Notes: generated by a model not told the origin, from the sequence alone. A stretch of DNA of 27,225 nucleotides from GCA-2720975 sp964467985 (GCA_964467985.1 CAYXTP010000022.1:1-27225); one strand, 5' to 3'. Counted from the stretch's first letter, positions 7,693 through 16,544 are shown. Program-made: numbers and translations.

Positions 7693-9092
7693 CCCACCCC
7701 GAAGCCTGCTCCGCCCTGAATCGCCTGCATGTCCTCGTCGTCGAGGACGAGGAGGACATTCGCACAGGTCTTGCCCGCTTGATTGGGACCCTAGGGGCAA
7801 AGGTAGACACCGCTGCGGATGGCGTCGATGCCCTCGATATTGTCGAGGCAGGCGGAGTCGATCTGGTGTTGACCGACATGATGATGCCCCGCATGTCGGG
7901 GTCCGAATTGCTGGGCGTCTTGAAAGATCGGCACGCGCAGATTGAAGTTGTGATCTTGACGGGCTTTGGAACCATTCAGAGTGCGGTGGCCTGCCTGCAA
8001 GGCGGCGCGGCGCACTTCATGACCAAGCCGTTCGACAACGACGACGTACTCCGAGTGATCTCTCGCTTGGGTCGCCAAATCGTGGCGCGCAAGGGAGGCG
8101 GCTCCGCCCAGACTTTCAGCCCAGGAATCGTGGCCAACGATCCTGTCATGCAAGGGGCCCTCACCCTCGTGGGCCAGGTGGCTTCTAGCCCAGTGCCCGT
8201 CTTGATCGAGGGGGAGAGTGGCACCGGCAAGGAGGTGGTCGCTCGCGAGATTCATCGCCTGAGTTCGGTCAGCGACAAGGCTTTCACAGCCGTCAATACC
8301 GCAGCCCTACCCGACACCCTGCTCGAATCCGAGCTCTTCGGCCACGAACGCGGCGCCTTCACAGGGGCACAGAAGGCGCGCAAGGGCATCTTCCGTGAGG
8401 TGGCCGGTGGCACCGTGTTTCTGGACGAGATCTCCTCCATGTCGGGTTCCTTCCAAGGCAAGCTGCTGCGCGTGCTCCAAGAGAAAACCGTGCGACCACT
8501 GGGTGCGGACGCGGATGTGGACGTTGACTTCAGGCTGATCGCCGCCTCGAACCGGGACTTGGAAGCCCTGATCGCGGAGGGAGGATTCCGAGAGGATCTC
8601 TTCTACCGCCTATCGGTCGTGCGTATTCCGCTGCCACCGCTCCGGGATCGGCCGGACGACATCGAGCCCTTGGCGGCCATGTTCCTGGAACGGGCGATCA
8701 AGACCTGTCTGACCCCAGGTTCCCCCAGCGTGGGTATCTCAGAACGAGCATTGCAGACTCTGAGGCAGCACACCTGGCCAGGCAACGTGCGTGAGCTAGA
8801 GAACGTGATCTTCCGAGCGGTCGTTGTTTGCGATGAAGCCAACGTTCAGCCCCACCACCTGGGCTTGGCCGGATCGAAGACGGTGGGGGATCCGAGTGGC
8901 GATGGATTGGACTACGCAGCACAAAAGCAGGATGCCATCGAGCATTTTCAGCGCGAGTTCGTGCAACGCGCCATGACTCGGGCCGGAGGCAACATTTCAC
9001 AGGCCGCCGAGGCATGCGGTCTGACCCGTGCTGCTCTGCAGCGCATCATGCGCCACCTGACCATCGACAGGGCAGACTTCGGCGGTCGCTAG
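7689..9092 (+). CDS. NtrC-family sigma-54-dependent response regulator
   Basis: Cytoplasmic transcription activator of 467 residues with the standard three domains. The receiver domain (about 12-130) has acidic E19/D20 and the phosphoacceptor D63 in LVLTDMMMP. The AAA+ domain (about 145-380) has Walker A GESGTGKE at 175-182, the sigma-54 contact loop GAFTGA at 222-227, and Walker B GGTVFLDEI. The C terminus (about 430-460, NISQAAEACGLTRAALQRIM) is a Fis-type helix-turn-helix. An intact GAFTGA loop means it should open sigma-54 promoters. It is cotranscribed with the kinase and lies between two copies of a palindromic element, each upstream of a sigma-54-like promoter for nitrate genes. Confidence 0.95.
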   Translation: MTHPEACSALNRLHVLVVEDEEDIRTGLARLIGTLGAKVDTAADGVDALDIVEAGGVDLVLTDMMMPRMSGSELLGVLKDRHAQIEVVILTGFGTIQSAVACLQGGAAHFMTKPFDNDDVLRVISRLGRQIVARKGGGSAQTFSPGIVANDPVMQGALTLVGQVASSPVPVLIEGESGTGKEVVAREIHRLSSVSDKAFTAVNTAALPDTLLESELFGHERGAFTGAQKARKGIFREVAGGTVFLDEISSMSGSFQGKLLRVLQEKTVRPLGADADVDVDFRLIAASNRDLEALIAEGGFREDLFYRLSVVRIPLPPLRDRPDDIEPLAAMFLERAIKTCLTPGSPSVGISERALQTLRQHTWPGNVRELENVIFRAVVVCDEANVQPHHLGLAGSKTVGDPSGDGLDYAAQKQDAIEHFQREFVQRAMTRAGGNISQAAEACGLTRAALQRIMRHLTIDRADFGGR

Positions 9093-9114
9093 CGCATACT
9101 CCAAGTTCTCCCAC

Positions 9115-9133
9115 TGCATAGGGCGTTATGCAC
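9115..9133. promoter_or_regulatory. Palindromic activator site, copy 2 (putative upstream activating sequence)
   Basis: TGCATAGGGCGTTATGCAC contains the perfect inverted repeat TGCATA-N6-TATGCA. It matches the element at 5283-5301 at 16 of 19 bases, including both arms and the GCG-core-TATGCAC side. Its centre is about 127 bases upstream of the -12 position of the candidate promoter at 9238. The A/T-rich 6-bp arms make it a poor terminator, so a protein-binding role is preferred. Confidence 0.65.
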
Positions 9134-9237
9134 CCCCTGGACGGGGAAGCTGGCAAGGCAGCAGCTGTCGTAGGGCTTGCAGGCGTAACTACTTGGCCGC
9201 GCAGGACTTGGGAACACGGCCTACGGGAAGCAAGTCG

Positions 9238-9254
9238 CGGCACACAAGTTGATC
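9238..9254 (+). promoter_or_regulatory. Candidate sigma-54 promoter for the nar-act cluster (degenerate -12)
   Basis: CGGCACACAAGTTGATC matches the strong porter-DoxX promoter at 12 of 17 bases, sharing GGCACAC and AGTTG. The -24 GG is intact, but the -12 GC reads GA, so it would be weaker than consensus. Predicted transcription start is near 9264, just before the ribosome binding site. A competing match, TGGCAAGGCAGCAGCT at 9151-9166, keeps both invariant pairs. Its -12 pair lies only about 40 bases from the palindrome centre, which is close for enhancer action. Confidence 0.4.
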
Positions 9255-9271
9255 AAGGGCAGGCGTCCACC

Positions 9272-9278
9272 AAGGAGG
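9272..9278 (+). promoter_or_regulatory. Ribosome binding site fixing a TTG start
   Basis: AAGGAGG lies 7 bases before the TTG at 9286. It is one of the strongest Shine-Dalgarno sequences in the window and decides the start of the diheme cytochrome, which has no ATG near its signal peptide. Confidence 0.75.
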
Positions 9279-9285
9279 ACCCAGC

Positions 9286-10152
9286 TTGGCCCCCATCTTC
9301 AACAGCCCGCCCCGCCTAGGTATCAGCCTGCTGCTGGTGCCTGTTCTGGCATCCACTCTCTCCGCCGCAACCCCTGCACAGGACCCTCCCTCAGAGGAGT
9401 CCATCGCGTACTTCAAACAGAACTGCGCGAGCTGCCACACGATTGGTGGAGGCCGGCTCACCGGCCCTGACCTCAAGGATGTCACAGCGCGCAGGGACAA
9501 GGCCTGGCTGGTCAAGTTCATCTCGGACCCCAAGGCCGTCATCGACAGCGGTGACCCCTACGCTCAGCAGCTCCTCTCCGAGGCGCGCGGTGTCTACATG
9601 ACAGTGGTTCCGGGTATGACCAGCGATCGCGCGGGCAAGTTGGTGGACTTGATCGCGGCCGAGTCCAAGCTCGAGAAATCGAGCTTCGCAGGCCTGGAGA
9701 TCAGTGACCGGCCCCTGACGGATGCCGACGTGGCGCGCGGCCGAGCGCTCTTCATGGGCAACGAGCCCTTCGCCAATGAAGCCCCGGCGTGTGTGTCTTG
9801 TCACACGGTCACCGATATCGGTGGACTGGGTGGTGGCCTGTTGGGTCCCGACCTGACCGCAGCCTACGCGCGACTGGATGGGCGCGGGGCATTGGCCGCT
9901 TGGCTTGCGGCTCCTCCGTCGGCGGTCATGCAGCCCGTGTTCATCGGCCACGACCTGGAGTCAGAGGAAATCCTGGCTCTCGTGGCCTTTCTACAGGAGC
10001 GCGCTGCGGCCGGACCTGCGGAGGCCAACAGCACGACCCTGACCTTCGTGATCGGAGGCTTGGCACTCGCTGCGGCTTGCCTGGTCGTGTTCGACCTGGC
10101 CTGGCGCACGCGCTTCCGTTCGGTTCGCCGTTCACTTCTCGCCAACTACTGA
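9286..10152 (+). CDS. Membrane-anchored diheme c-type cytochrome (NarC-like)
   Basis: Periplasmic electron carrier of 288 residues. An N-terminal signal peptide (LLLVPVLASTLSAA) is followed by two cytochrome c domains with heme sites C47-ASC-H51 and C169-VSC-H173. A C-terminal helix (about 252-274, FVIGGLALAAACLVVFDLAW) anchors it with a short cytoplasmic tail. It is the first gene of the nar cluster and ends 14 bases before narG. A diheme cytochrome heading a nar operon is known from Thermus (NarC), where it takes part in electron flow in nitrate respiration and denitrification. Orthology here is inferred from position and architecture only. It is the obvious partner for ACIII encoded downstream. 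Confidence 0.85.
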   Translation: MAPIFNSPPRLGISLLLVPVLASTLSAATPAQDPPSEESIAYFKQNCASCHTIGGGRLTGPDLKDVTARRDKAWLVKFISDPKAVIDSGDPYAQQLLSEARGVYMTVVPGMTSDRAGKLVDLIAAESKLEKSSFAGLEISDRPLTDADVARGRALFMGNEPFANEAPACVSCHTVTDIGGLGGGLLGPDLTAAYARLDGRGALAAWLAAPPSAVMQPVFIGHDLESEEILALVAFLQERAAAGPAEANSTTLTFVIGGLALAAACLVVFDLAWRTRFRSVRRSLLANY

Positions 10153-10166
10153 GTCGCTTCTCTCCC

Positions 10167-13100
10167 ATGGACAACGGCAATAATCCCTACATTCTCGACC
10201 GAGTTGATCCCCAGACGCGCTCTTGGGAGGAGTTCTACCGCAACCGCTGGCAGCACGACAAGGTCGTGCGCAGCACCCACGGTGTGAACTGCACGGGCTC
10301 CTGTTCCTGGAACATTCACGTCAAGGACGGGATCGTTGCTTGGGAAATGCAGGCCTTGGACTATCCCAAGCTCGAAGACGGCATTCCGCCCTACGAGCCC
10401 CGGGGTTGTCAGCGCGGGATTTCCTACTCCTGGTACCTCTACAGTCCGTTGCGGGTGAAGTACCCCTACATCCGTGGGGCCCTGCTCGACCTGTGGGAGC
10501 AGGCAAAGGCCGATCACGAAGATCCGGTGGAAGCTTGGCGTGCGCTGATGAGCGATCCGGAGAAGCGCGCCCGCTATCAGCGTGCCCGCGGCAAGGGCGG
10601 CCTGCGACGGGCGAGCTGGGACACCGTGCTGGAGTTGATCTGTGCATCGATGATCCAGACCATTCAGGATCACGGGCCCGACCGTATCACCGGATTCTCT
10701 CCGATTCCGGCCATGTCCATGCTCAGCTACGCTGCCGGCTCGCGCATGTTGCAGCTGATGGGGGGCGTCAACCTTTCGTTCTACGACTGGTATTGCGACC
10801 TGCCCAACGCGTCGCCCGAGACTTGGGGTGAGCAAACAGACGTCAATGAATCGGCCGACTGGTTCAACGCCAAGTTCCTGGCAGTCATGGGGGCGAACCT
10901 CAACATGACGCGTACGCCCGACGTGCACTTCGCCGCCGAGGCCCGTCAAAACGGAACCAAGATGGTCGTGTTTGCGCCGGACTTTAACCAGGTCGCCAAG
11001 TACGCCGACGAGTGGATCTCGCTTAACGCGGGTCAGGACGGTGCGTGGTGGATGGCCGTCAACCACGTCATCCTGACTGAGTATCACCACGAGCAACAGA
11101 ACGAGTTCTTCCTGAACTACCTAAAGAGCTACTCGGACTCGGGGTTCTTGGTCGAGTTGAACGAAGAAGATGGTGTTTGGAAACCCGGCCAATTGCTACG
11201 CGCCGGTCGCACTGAGACCTATGCCCAGGAAGAGAACGGAGAATGGAAGTTCCTGCAGTGGGACGCCGGAGACGATCGGCCGAAGATGCCCATGGGCAGT
11301 GTCGGGCACCGTTGGGGCGAGGAGCAGGGCAAGTGGAACCTCAAGCTGGAAGATGGTCTTGACGGAAGCGCCATCGATCCTGAGCTGACCTTCCTGGCGA
11401 AACACGACGAGGTCTTGGATCTCAAGTTCGACGACTTCGCAGCGGGCGATGAGTGCCTGCGCGGTGTCCCCGTGCGTAGCATTGAGACCCCGGATGGGCC
11501 CGTAAACGTGGCCACCGTCTACGACATCCTGATGGCTCAATACGGCGTCAACCGTGGGCTGTCCGGGGACTACCCCGAGGACTACAACGATGACGGCATC
11601 TACACTCCGGCCTGGGCAGAACGCTACACCGGCATCTCCCGGGACACGCTGATCCGCTTCGCTCGGGAATGGGCCAGTACGGCCTCGGCCACCGGCGGCA
11701 AGTGCACGGTCATCATCGGTGCCGGCGTCAACCACTGGTACCACGCCAACCTGATGTACCGCGCCGCGATTCACGGCCTGGTCTTCTGTGGCTGTGTTGG
11801 CGTCAATGGCGGCGGCTTGGCGCACTACGTCGGTCAGGAAAAGCTGGCACCGGGCGAGTCTTGGGGGAGCATTGCTCTATCGAAGGACTGGTACGGCCCC
11901 TCCCGCCTGCAGAACGGACCCAGCTGGCACTACGTGCACAGCGATCAGTGGCGCTACGAGAAGAGTTTCCGCGACTACCACACGGTTCCCCGTGATCGAG
12001 CAAACGACCGTTTCGTAAGTGGGCACACGATCGACACTAATGTCCAGGCTGTGCGCAACGGCTGGCTGCCCTTCTATCCCCAGTTCGATGAGAATCCCAT
12101 CGACATCGTTCAGAAGGCGGAAGAAGACGGCGTCGACCCCAAGGACTACGTGGTCGAGCGTCTCAAGAGTCGCGACCTGAAGTTCGGAATCGAGCGCCCG
12201 GATGCGGAAGAGTGCTGGCCCCGGCTGTGGTTCATCTGGCGTGGAAACGCCCTGATGTCTTCGGCCAAGGGTCACGAGTACTTCCTCGAGCACTACCTCG
12301 GAACCCACACCAACAATGTGGCCGAGGACATGGCCGAAGAAGCGGTCAAGGAAGTCGAGTGGCTCAAGGATGCTCCGCGCGGAAAAATGGACCTGATCGT
12401 CGACCTGAACTTCCGCATGGATACGTCGGCCCTGTACTCCGACATCATCCTGCCCGCAGCGACCTGGTACGAGAAGGCTGACCTCAACTCGACCGATATG
12501 CACGCCTTCATCCACCCCCTGGCCGAGGCGGTTCCGCCTTGCTGGGAGGCGAAGAGTGACTGGGACATCTTCAAGTTGATCTCCAAGAATTTCTCGACCA
12601 TGGCGGAGAAGCATCTGCCTGGGAAGACCAAGGACATCGTCGCGGTGCCCCTTGCGCACGACACTCCGGCTGAGATGTCCCAGCCTGAGATGAAGAACTG
12701 GATCGACGGGGAGATCGAGGCCATTCCCGGCAAGACCATGCCGGACTTCAAAGTCGTCGAGCGAGACTACACGCGTCTACACGATCAGTTTTGTTCCTAT
12801 GGGCGCAATGTTCGCGAGAACGGACTCGGAGCACACGGCACGCACTATGCGGTGGACGATGTCTACGACGAGGCTCTCGCCACCATGCCGGTGCACCGGT
12901 TCGATGGAGAGACGTATCCCTCGCTTGTGCGTGCGGAATATGCCGCGGACCTCGTGCTGCGCTTTGCCACCGTCACCAACGGAGAGTTGGCCCACCGTTC
13001 GTACGAGAACATGGAGAAGCGGACGGGGCTGGAGCTGACCGATCTCGCCGCGGGTAGCCGCGACACAAGGTTGACCTACAAGGATCTGCAAGCTCAGCCC

Positions 13101-13790
13101 CGGCGCCTCATCAACAGCCCCATGTGGTCGGGTCTGCTCGACAAGGGTCGTGCCTATGCACCCTTCACCTACAACACCGAGAAACTGGTGCCCTGGCGCA
13201 CGCTGACGGGCCGGCAGCACCTGTATCTCGACCACCCGGGCTACATCGAATTCGGCGAACACGTCCCGACGTACAAGCCCAAGCCGATGCCCGCGGAGTA
13301 CTCAGACCTGACCTTCAGCAAGAAAGAGGGCAAGACTCTCATGCTGAACTTCCTGACCCCGCACGGCAAGTGGCACATCCACTCGACCTACGGCGACAAC
13401 CAACGCATGTGCACTCTGTCACGCGGCGTTGAGCCCTTCTGGATCAGTCCTGAAGACGCCAAGCAAATCGATGTGAAGGACAACGATTGGGTCGAAGTCC
13501 ACAACGACCACGGGGTTGTGGTGACGCGAGCCGCGGTCAGTGCCCGGATACCCCAGGGCATCTGCATCATCTACCACTCGCCGGAGCGCACCTACTCCGT
13601 GCCGAAGTCGCCGCTGCGCGGGAATCGCCGAGCAGGTGGACACAACAGCCTCACCCGTACGCGCCTGAAGCCCAACCTGATGGTCGGCGGCTACGGGCAG
13701 TTCACTTACCACTTCAACTACTGGGGACCGACGGGGTGTAACCGAGACACACACATCCTGGTCCGCAAGTTGCCCTCTCTCACCTGGTAG
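10167..13790 (+). CDS. narG: Respiratory nitrate reductase, catalytic alpha subunit
   Basis: Molybdenum bis-MGD subunit that reduces nitrate to nitrite, 1207 residues, close to the usual 1200-1250. The N terminus holds the FS0 cluster ligands H38, C42, C46 and C81 (HGVNCTGSCSW ... EPRGCQRG), the one-His, three-Cys pattern of membrane-bound nitrate reductases. The molybdenum-binding aspartate lies in YDWYCDLPNASPETWGEQTD (D207 or D211). No twin-arginine signal is present, so the active site should face the cytoplasm as in E. coli NarGHI, unlike outward-facing archaeal Nar. The frame is open upstream to 9789, but that part shadows the cytochrome gene; ATG 10167 gives the normal N terminus. No clear Shine-Dalgarno precedes it, so coupling to the upstream gene is possible. 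Confidence 0.97.
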   Translation: MDNGNNPYILDRVDPQTRSWEEFYRNRWQHDKVVRSTHGVNCTGSCSWNIHVKDGIVAWEMQALDYPKLEDGIPPYEPRGCQRGISYSWYLYSPLRVKYPYIRGALLDLWEQAKADHEDPVEAWRALMSDPEKRARYQRARGKGGLRRASWDTVLELICASMIQTIQDHGPDRITGFSPIPAMSMLSYAAGSRMLQLMGGVNLSFYDWYCDLPNASPETWGEQTDVNESADWFNAKFLAVMGANLNMTRTPDVHFAAEARQNGTKMVVFAPDFNQVAKYADEWISLNAGQDGAWWMAVNHVILTEYHHEQQNEFFLNYLKSYSDSGFLVELNEEDGVWKPGQLLRAGRTETYAQEENGEWKFLQWDAGDDRPKMPMGSVGHRWGEEQGKWNLKLEDGLDGSAIDPELTFLAKHDEVLDLKFDDFAAGDECLRGVPVRSIETPDGPVNVATVYDILMAQYGVNRGLSGDYPEDYNDDGIYTPAWAERYTGISRDTLIRFAREWASTASATGGKCTVIIGAGVNHWYHANLMYRAAIHGLVFCGCVGVNGGGLAHYVGQEKLAPGESWGSIALSKDWYGPSRLQNGPSWHYVHSDQWRYEKSFRDYHTVPRDRANDRFVSGHTIDTNVQAVRNGWLPFYPQFDENPIDIVQKAEEDGVDPKDYVVERLKSRDLKFGIERPDAEECWPRLWFIWRGNALMSSAKGHEYFLEHYLGTHTNNVAEDMAEEAVKEVEWLKDAPRGKMDLIVDLNFRMDTSALYSDIILPAATWYEKADLNSTDMHAFIHPLAEAVPPCWEAKSDWDIFKLISKNFSTMAEKHLPGKTKDIVAVPLAHDTPAEMSQPEMKNWIDGEIEAIPGKTMPDFKVVERDYTRLHDQFCSYGRNVRENGLGAHGTHYAVDDVYDEALATMPVHRFDGETYPSLVRAEYAADLVLRFATVTNGELAHRSYENMEKRTGLELTDLAAGSRDTRLTYKDLQAQPRRLINSPMWSGLLDKGRAYAPFTYNTEKLVPWRTLTGRQHLYLDHPGYIEFGEHVPTYKPKPMPAEYSDLTFSKKEGKTLMLNFLTPHGKWHIHSTYGDNQRMCTLSRGVEPFWISPEDAKQIDVKDNDWVEVHNDHGVVVTRAAVSARIPQGICIIYHSPERTYSVPKSPLRGNRRAGGHNSLTRTRLKPNLMVGGYGQFTYHFNYWGPTGCNRDTHILVRKLPSLTW

Positions 13791-13823
13791 GCCTGGCCTC
13801 AATTCTCCAAAGAAGACTGTCAA

Positions 13824-15311
13824 ATGGACGTTCGCTCACAAATGTCGATGGTGTTTCACCTGGACAAGTGCATTGGCTGCCACACCTGCAGTATCGCGTG
13901 TAAGAACGTGTGGACCGACCGCGAGGGTACGGACTACATGTGGTGGAACAACGTGGAGACCAAGCCCGGAACTGGCTACCCCACCAAGTGGGAGGACCAG
14001 GAGGCCTACAAGGGTGGCTGGGAAACGGATGGGAAGAAGCTCGAGCTGAAATCGACGAGCAAGTCGAAGGTGATCCCCAACATCTTCCACAACCCGTCCC
14101 AACCCAGCATGGACGACTACTACGAGCCTTGGACCTACAAGTACGAGGAGTTGTTCAACGCTCCCGAGGGGGACGATCAGCCCACCGCGCGCCCCGTTTC
14201 GATGGTCACCGGTGATTACATCGATATCGAAGCTGGGCCCAACTGGGATGACGACCTCGGTGGCTCGGAGATCTACGCCAAGAACGACGTCAACATGTCA
14301 GACCTGACGTCCGAGCAGCAGGCTCAGATGATGGCCATCGAGCGCCTGGCGTTTTTCTACCTGCCCCGCATCTGCAACCACTGCCTCAACCCGTCGTGCG
14401 TGGCAGCTTGCCCGTCAGGCGCTCTCTACAAGCGCGGTGAGGACGGCATTGTGTTGTTGAACCAGGACCGGTGTCGCGCTTGGCGCTCTTGTGTGCCCGC
14501 CTGCCCCTACAAGAAGACCTACTTCAATTGGTCTTCGGGCAAGTCGGAGAAATGCATCCTGTGCTTCCCGCGCCTGGAGACTGGCCAAGCCCCGGCATGT
14601 TTTCACAGTTGTGTGGGCCGCATCCGCTACCTAGGCAACGTGTTGTACGACGCGGACAAGATTCAGGAAATGGCCCTGCTGCCCGACCACGAGCTCGTAG
14701 AAGCCCAACGCAGCATGATTTTGGATCCTCGCGATCCCAAGGTGATCGAGGCCGCCAAGGCGAACGGCATAGCGGACGGCGTGATCGAGAGCGCACAGAA
14801 TTCGCCGACTTACAAGTACATCAAGGATTGGAAGATCGCGCTCCCTTTGCATGTGGAGTACCGCACCTTCCCCATGCTCTTCTATGTGCCGCCGCTGTTG
14901 CCGGTGATGTCAGAGACCCAAGGGGATGTGGTGCGCAGCTCTACGGAGGAGCTGTTCGCAGACATCGATCAGATGCGGGCTCCCATTGAGTACCTGGGCA
15001 ACATGTTCACAGGCGGGAGTATCGGCAAACTGCGCTATGCCTTGCGCAAGCAACTGGCTGTTCGGGTCTGGCGCCGCCATGTCACGGTCGGAGACATCGA
15101 TGAGAAGCGCGCGATGGAGACTCTGACGGCTGCGGAGTGCACGCCCGACGAAGCGAACGCCATCTTCAAGCTATCGGCCCTTTCATCCTTCGAAGATCGC
15201 TTTGTCGTCCCGCCGTTCCAGCGCGAGATGGCCATCGAAATGCTTGAGGACCCCCTCGAACACAAAGGATCCGCGGGATTTGGCCCGCGCCTAGTCCCCA
15301 AGAGGAGCTAG
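13824..15311 (+). CDS. narH: Respiratory nitrate reductase, iron-sulfur beta subunit
   Basis: Electron-transfer subunit of 495 residues linking NarI hemes to NarG. Four ferredoxin-type cysteine groups are visible: C16/C19/C22/C26, C184/C187/C192/C196, C217/C223/C227, and the group in KCILCFPRLETGQAPACFHSC. In the third group a tryptophan (W220, CRAWRSC) replaces one cysteine. This is the NarH hallmark that makes one centre [3Fe-4S] and the others [4Fe-4S]. The start lies 33 bases after the narG stop, and narJ follows after 3 bases. Confidence 0.97.
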   Translation: MDVRSQMSMVFHLDKCIGCHTCSIACKNVWTDREGTDYMWWNNVETKPGTGYPTKWEDQEAYKGGWETDGKKLELKSTSKSKVIPNIFHNPSQPSMDDYYEPWTYKYEELFNAPEGDDQPTARPVSMVTGDYIDIEAGPNWDDDLGGSEIYAKNDVNMSDLTSEQQAQMMAIERLAFFYLPRICNHCLNPSCVAACPSGALYKRGEDGIVLLNQDRCRAWRSCVPACPYKKTYFNWSSGKSEKCILCFPRLETGQAPACFHSCVGRIRYLGNVLYDADKIQEMALLPDHELVEAQRSMILDPRDPKVIEAAKANGIADGVIESAQNSPTYKYIKDWKIALPLHVEYRTFPMLFYVPPLLPVMSETQGDVVRSSTEELFADIDQMRAPIEYLGNMFTGGSIGKLRYALRKQLAVRVWRRHVTVGDIDEKRAMETLTAAECTPDEANAIFKLSALSSFEDRFVVPPFQREMAIEMLEDPLEHKGSAGFGPRLVPKRS

Positions 15312-15314
15312 ATC

Positions 15315-15845
15315 ATGAACGCCTCGATGAATCACAAGTGGGCCGCGCTCGTCACCTACCCCGGTGGGGATCGGGGACGCGCGATTCCCACGACGATCGA
15401 AGAGTTGATTGCGGAGACCGACTACGCCGAGGAAGAGCTCGCCGGACTGAGCGCGTTCTTGGAGACCGAAGGTGTCCCTGCCCTCGAGGAGCTCTTCGTG
15501 CGCACATTCGAGAACAACGCGGACCGCGCACTCGAAGTAGGCTGGCACTTGCACGGAGAAAACTACGCGCGCGGGGTATTCATGGCCCGCATGCGTGGCT
15601 TATTGCGCGATCTCGGCATCGAGGAGAGCGTCGAGTTGCCCGACCACCTCTCCCACATGCTTGCCATGTTGGGCGCGAGTGATGAAGAGACTGCCCGGGC
15701 CATGGCTTCGGGGGTCATTCTTCCCGCGCTGGGGAAAATCGAAGAGGGGTTCACCTCAGATGACAATCCCTACCGGGGAGTGATCCGGGGCCTCAATCGT
15801 TTTGTGACTGAAGTGTACGCGCCCCCGAGCAACGAGAAACTCTGA
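15315..15845 (+). CDS. narJ: Nitrate reductase molybdenum cofactor assembly chaperone
   Basis: System-specific cytoplasmic chaperone of 176 residues from the NarJ/TorD family. It holds apo-NarGH until the molybdenum cofactor and FS0 cluster are inserted, and it is not part of the final enzyme. The mostly helical, acidic sequence and the YP-GG...-LE-LFV-TF---AD-ALEVGWHLHGE layout fit the family. AGGAG lies 7 bases upstream of the ATG. The last base of its stop is the first base of the narI start, so the two are translationally coupled. Position between narH and narI is decisive for the assignment. Confidence 0.9.
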   Translation: MNASMNHKWAALVTYPGGDRGRAIPTTIEELIAETDYAEEELAGLSAFLETEGVPALEELFVRTFENNADRALEVGWHLHGENYARGVFMARMRGLLRDLGIEESVELPDHLSHMLAMLGASDEETARAMASGVILPALGKIEEGFTSDDNPYRGVIRGLNRFVTEVYAPPSNEKL

Positions 15846-16534
15846 TGAATGACACGCTTCTATTCGCGATCCTCCCCTATGTCTCGTTGACGGTGTTCTT
15901 TCTCGTCACGATTCGGCGCTATCGCATGCGCTCATTCTCGTACTCGAGTCTGTCATCCCAGTTCCTGGAGAACGAACAACACTTCTGGGGCTCGGTTCCC
16001 TTCCACTACGGCATCCTCGCTGTGCTTGCTGGGCACGTCGGTGCGTTCTTCTTCCCTAAGGCCCTACTTGGCTGGAATGCTGCGCCCTTGCGGCTGGTGT
16101 TTCTCGAAGTGACCGGCCTGGCCTTTGCCATTCTCACCTTGGTGGGCTTGGCCAACATCGCCATTCGGCGCTGGACCAATCCAAAAGCCCGACGCGTGAC
16201 CACGCCGGGTGACTGGTTCATCTACGGCGGCCTGTTCGTCCAGGTCATGACAGGCATTGGAATCGCGGTTGTCTACGGCTGGGGCAGTTCCTGGTTCTCG
16301 ACTTCCATGACCCCTTGGCTCTGGTCCCTGCTCAAGCTGTCGCCTGATGTTTCCTTCATCGCTCCGATGCCGATGTTGATCAAGTTGCACGTGGTCAACG
16401 CGTTCCTATTGATTCTCGTTTTTCCCTTCACGCGATTGGTTCACATCCTGGTTGTCCCCAACCCCTACTTGTGGCGCAAGACACAGGTCGTCGTGTGGAA
16501 CTGGGATCGCAAACAAATTCGCAAGCCCAACTAG
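15845..16534 (+). CDS. narI: Respiratory nitrate reductase, cytochrome b gamma subunit
   Basis: Membrane subunit of 229 residues with five transmembrane helices that oxidises quinol and passes electrons to NarH. All four heme b histidines seen in E. coli NarI have counterparts: H54 and H64 (FHYGILAVLAGH), and H182 and H200 (LHVVNAFLLI ... RLVH), with the same 10- and 18-residue spacings. The enzyme should therefore take electrons directly from quinol. This matters when judging what the diheme cytochrome and ACIII add. Confidence 0.96.
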   Translation: MNDTLLFAILPYVSLTVFFLVTIRRYRMRSFSYSSLSSQFLENEQHFWGSVPFHYGILAVLAGHVGAFFFPKALLGWNAAPLRLVFLEVTGLAFAILTLVGLANIAIRRWTNPKARRVTTPGDWFIYGGLFVQVMTGIGIAVVYGWGSSWFSTSMTPWLWSLLKLSPDVSFIAPMPMLIKLHVVNAFLLILVFPFTRLVHILVVPNPYLWRKTQVVVWNWDRKQIRKPN

Positions 16535-16544
16535 CAACTAACGA

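Larger units (their letters stand above)
9093..9285 (+). other. Regulatory region upstream of the nar-act gene cluster
   Basis: These 193 bases hold no gene. In order they contain the perfect inverted repeat at 9115-9133, a weaker GG-N10-GC match at 9151-9166, a better-placed sigma-54-like sequence at 9238-9254, and the ribosome binding site at 9272-9278. No convincing terminator for the activator gene was found, so some readthrough into the nar genes is possible. Confidence 0.55.

Noticed and set aside
9115..9133. Palindrome as a terminator for the response-regulator gene
   Set aside because: The arms are only 6 bp and A/T-rich with no T tract. The near-identical copy at 5283 is not located after any gene.
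9189..9218. GGCCG...CGGCC inverted repeat as a terminator
   Set aside because: The arms are 5 bp with a loop of about 15 bases and no T run, which is within chance expectation in GC-rich DNA.
9249..9256. TTGATCAA upstream of the diheme cytochrome as an FNR/CRP-type box
   Set aside because: The FNR consensus needs four bases between TTGAT and ATCAA. Here the arms touch with no spacer, and the sequence overlaps the sigma-54-like -12 region.
9789..10166. N-terminal extension of narG to 9789
   Set aside because: That stretch overlaps the cytochrome gene in another frame and reads as arginine/glycine-rich shadow sequence. ATG 10167 gives a normal NarG N terminus.
10146..13823. Several long minus-strand open frames across narG
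   Set aside because: They are antisense shadows produced by biased codon use in narG; none has recognisable domains or its own start signals.
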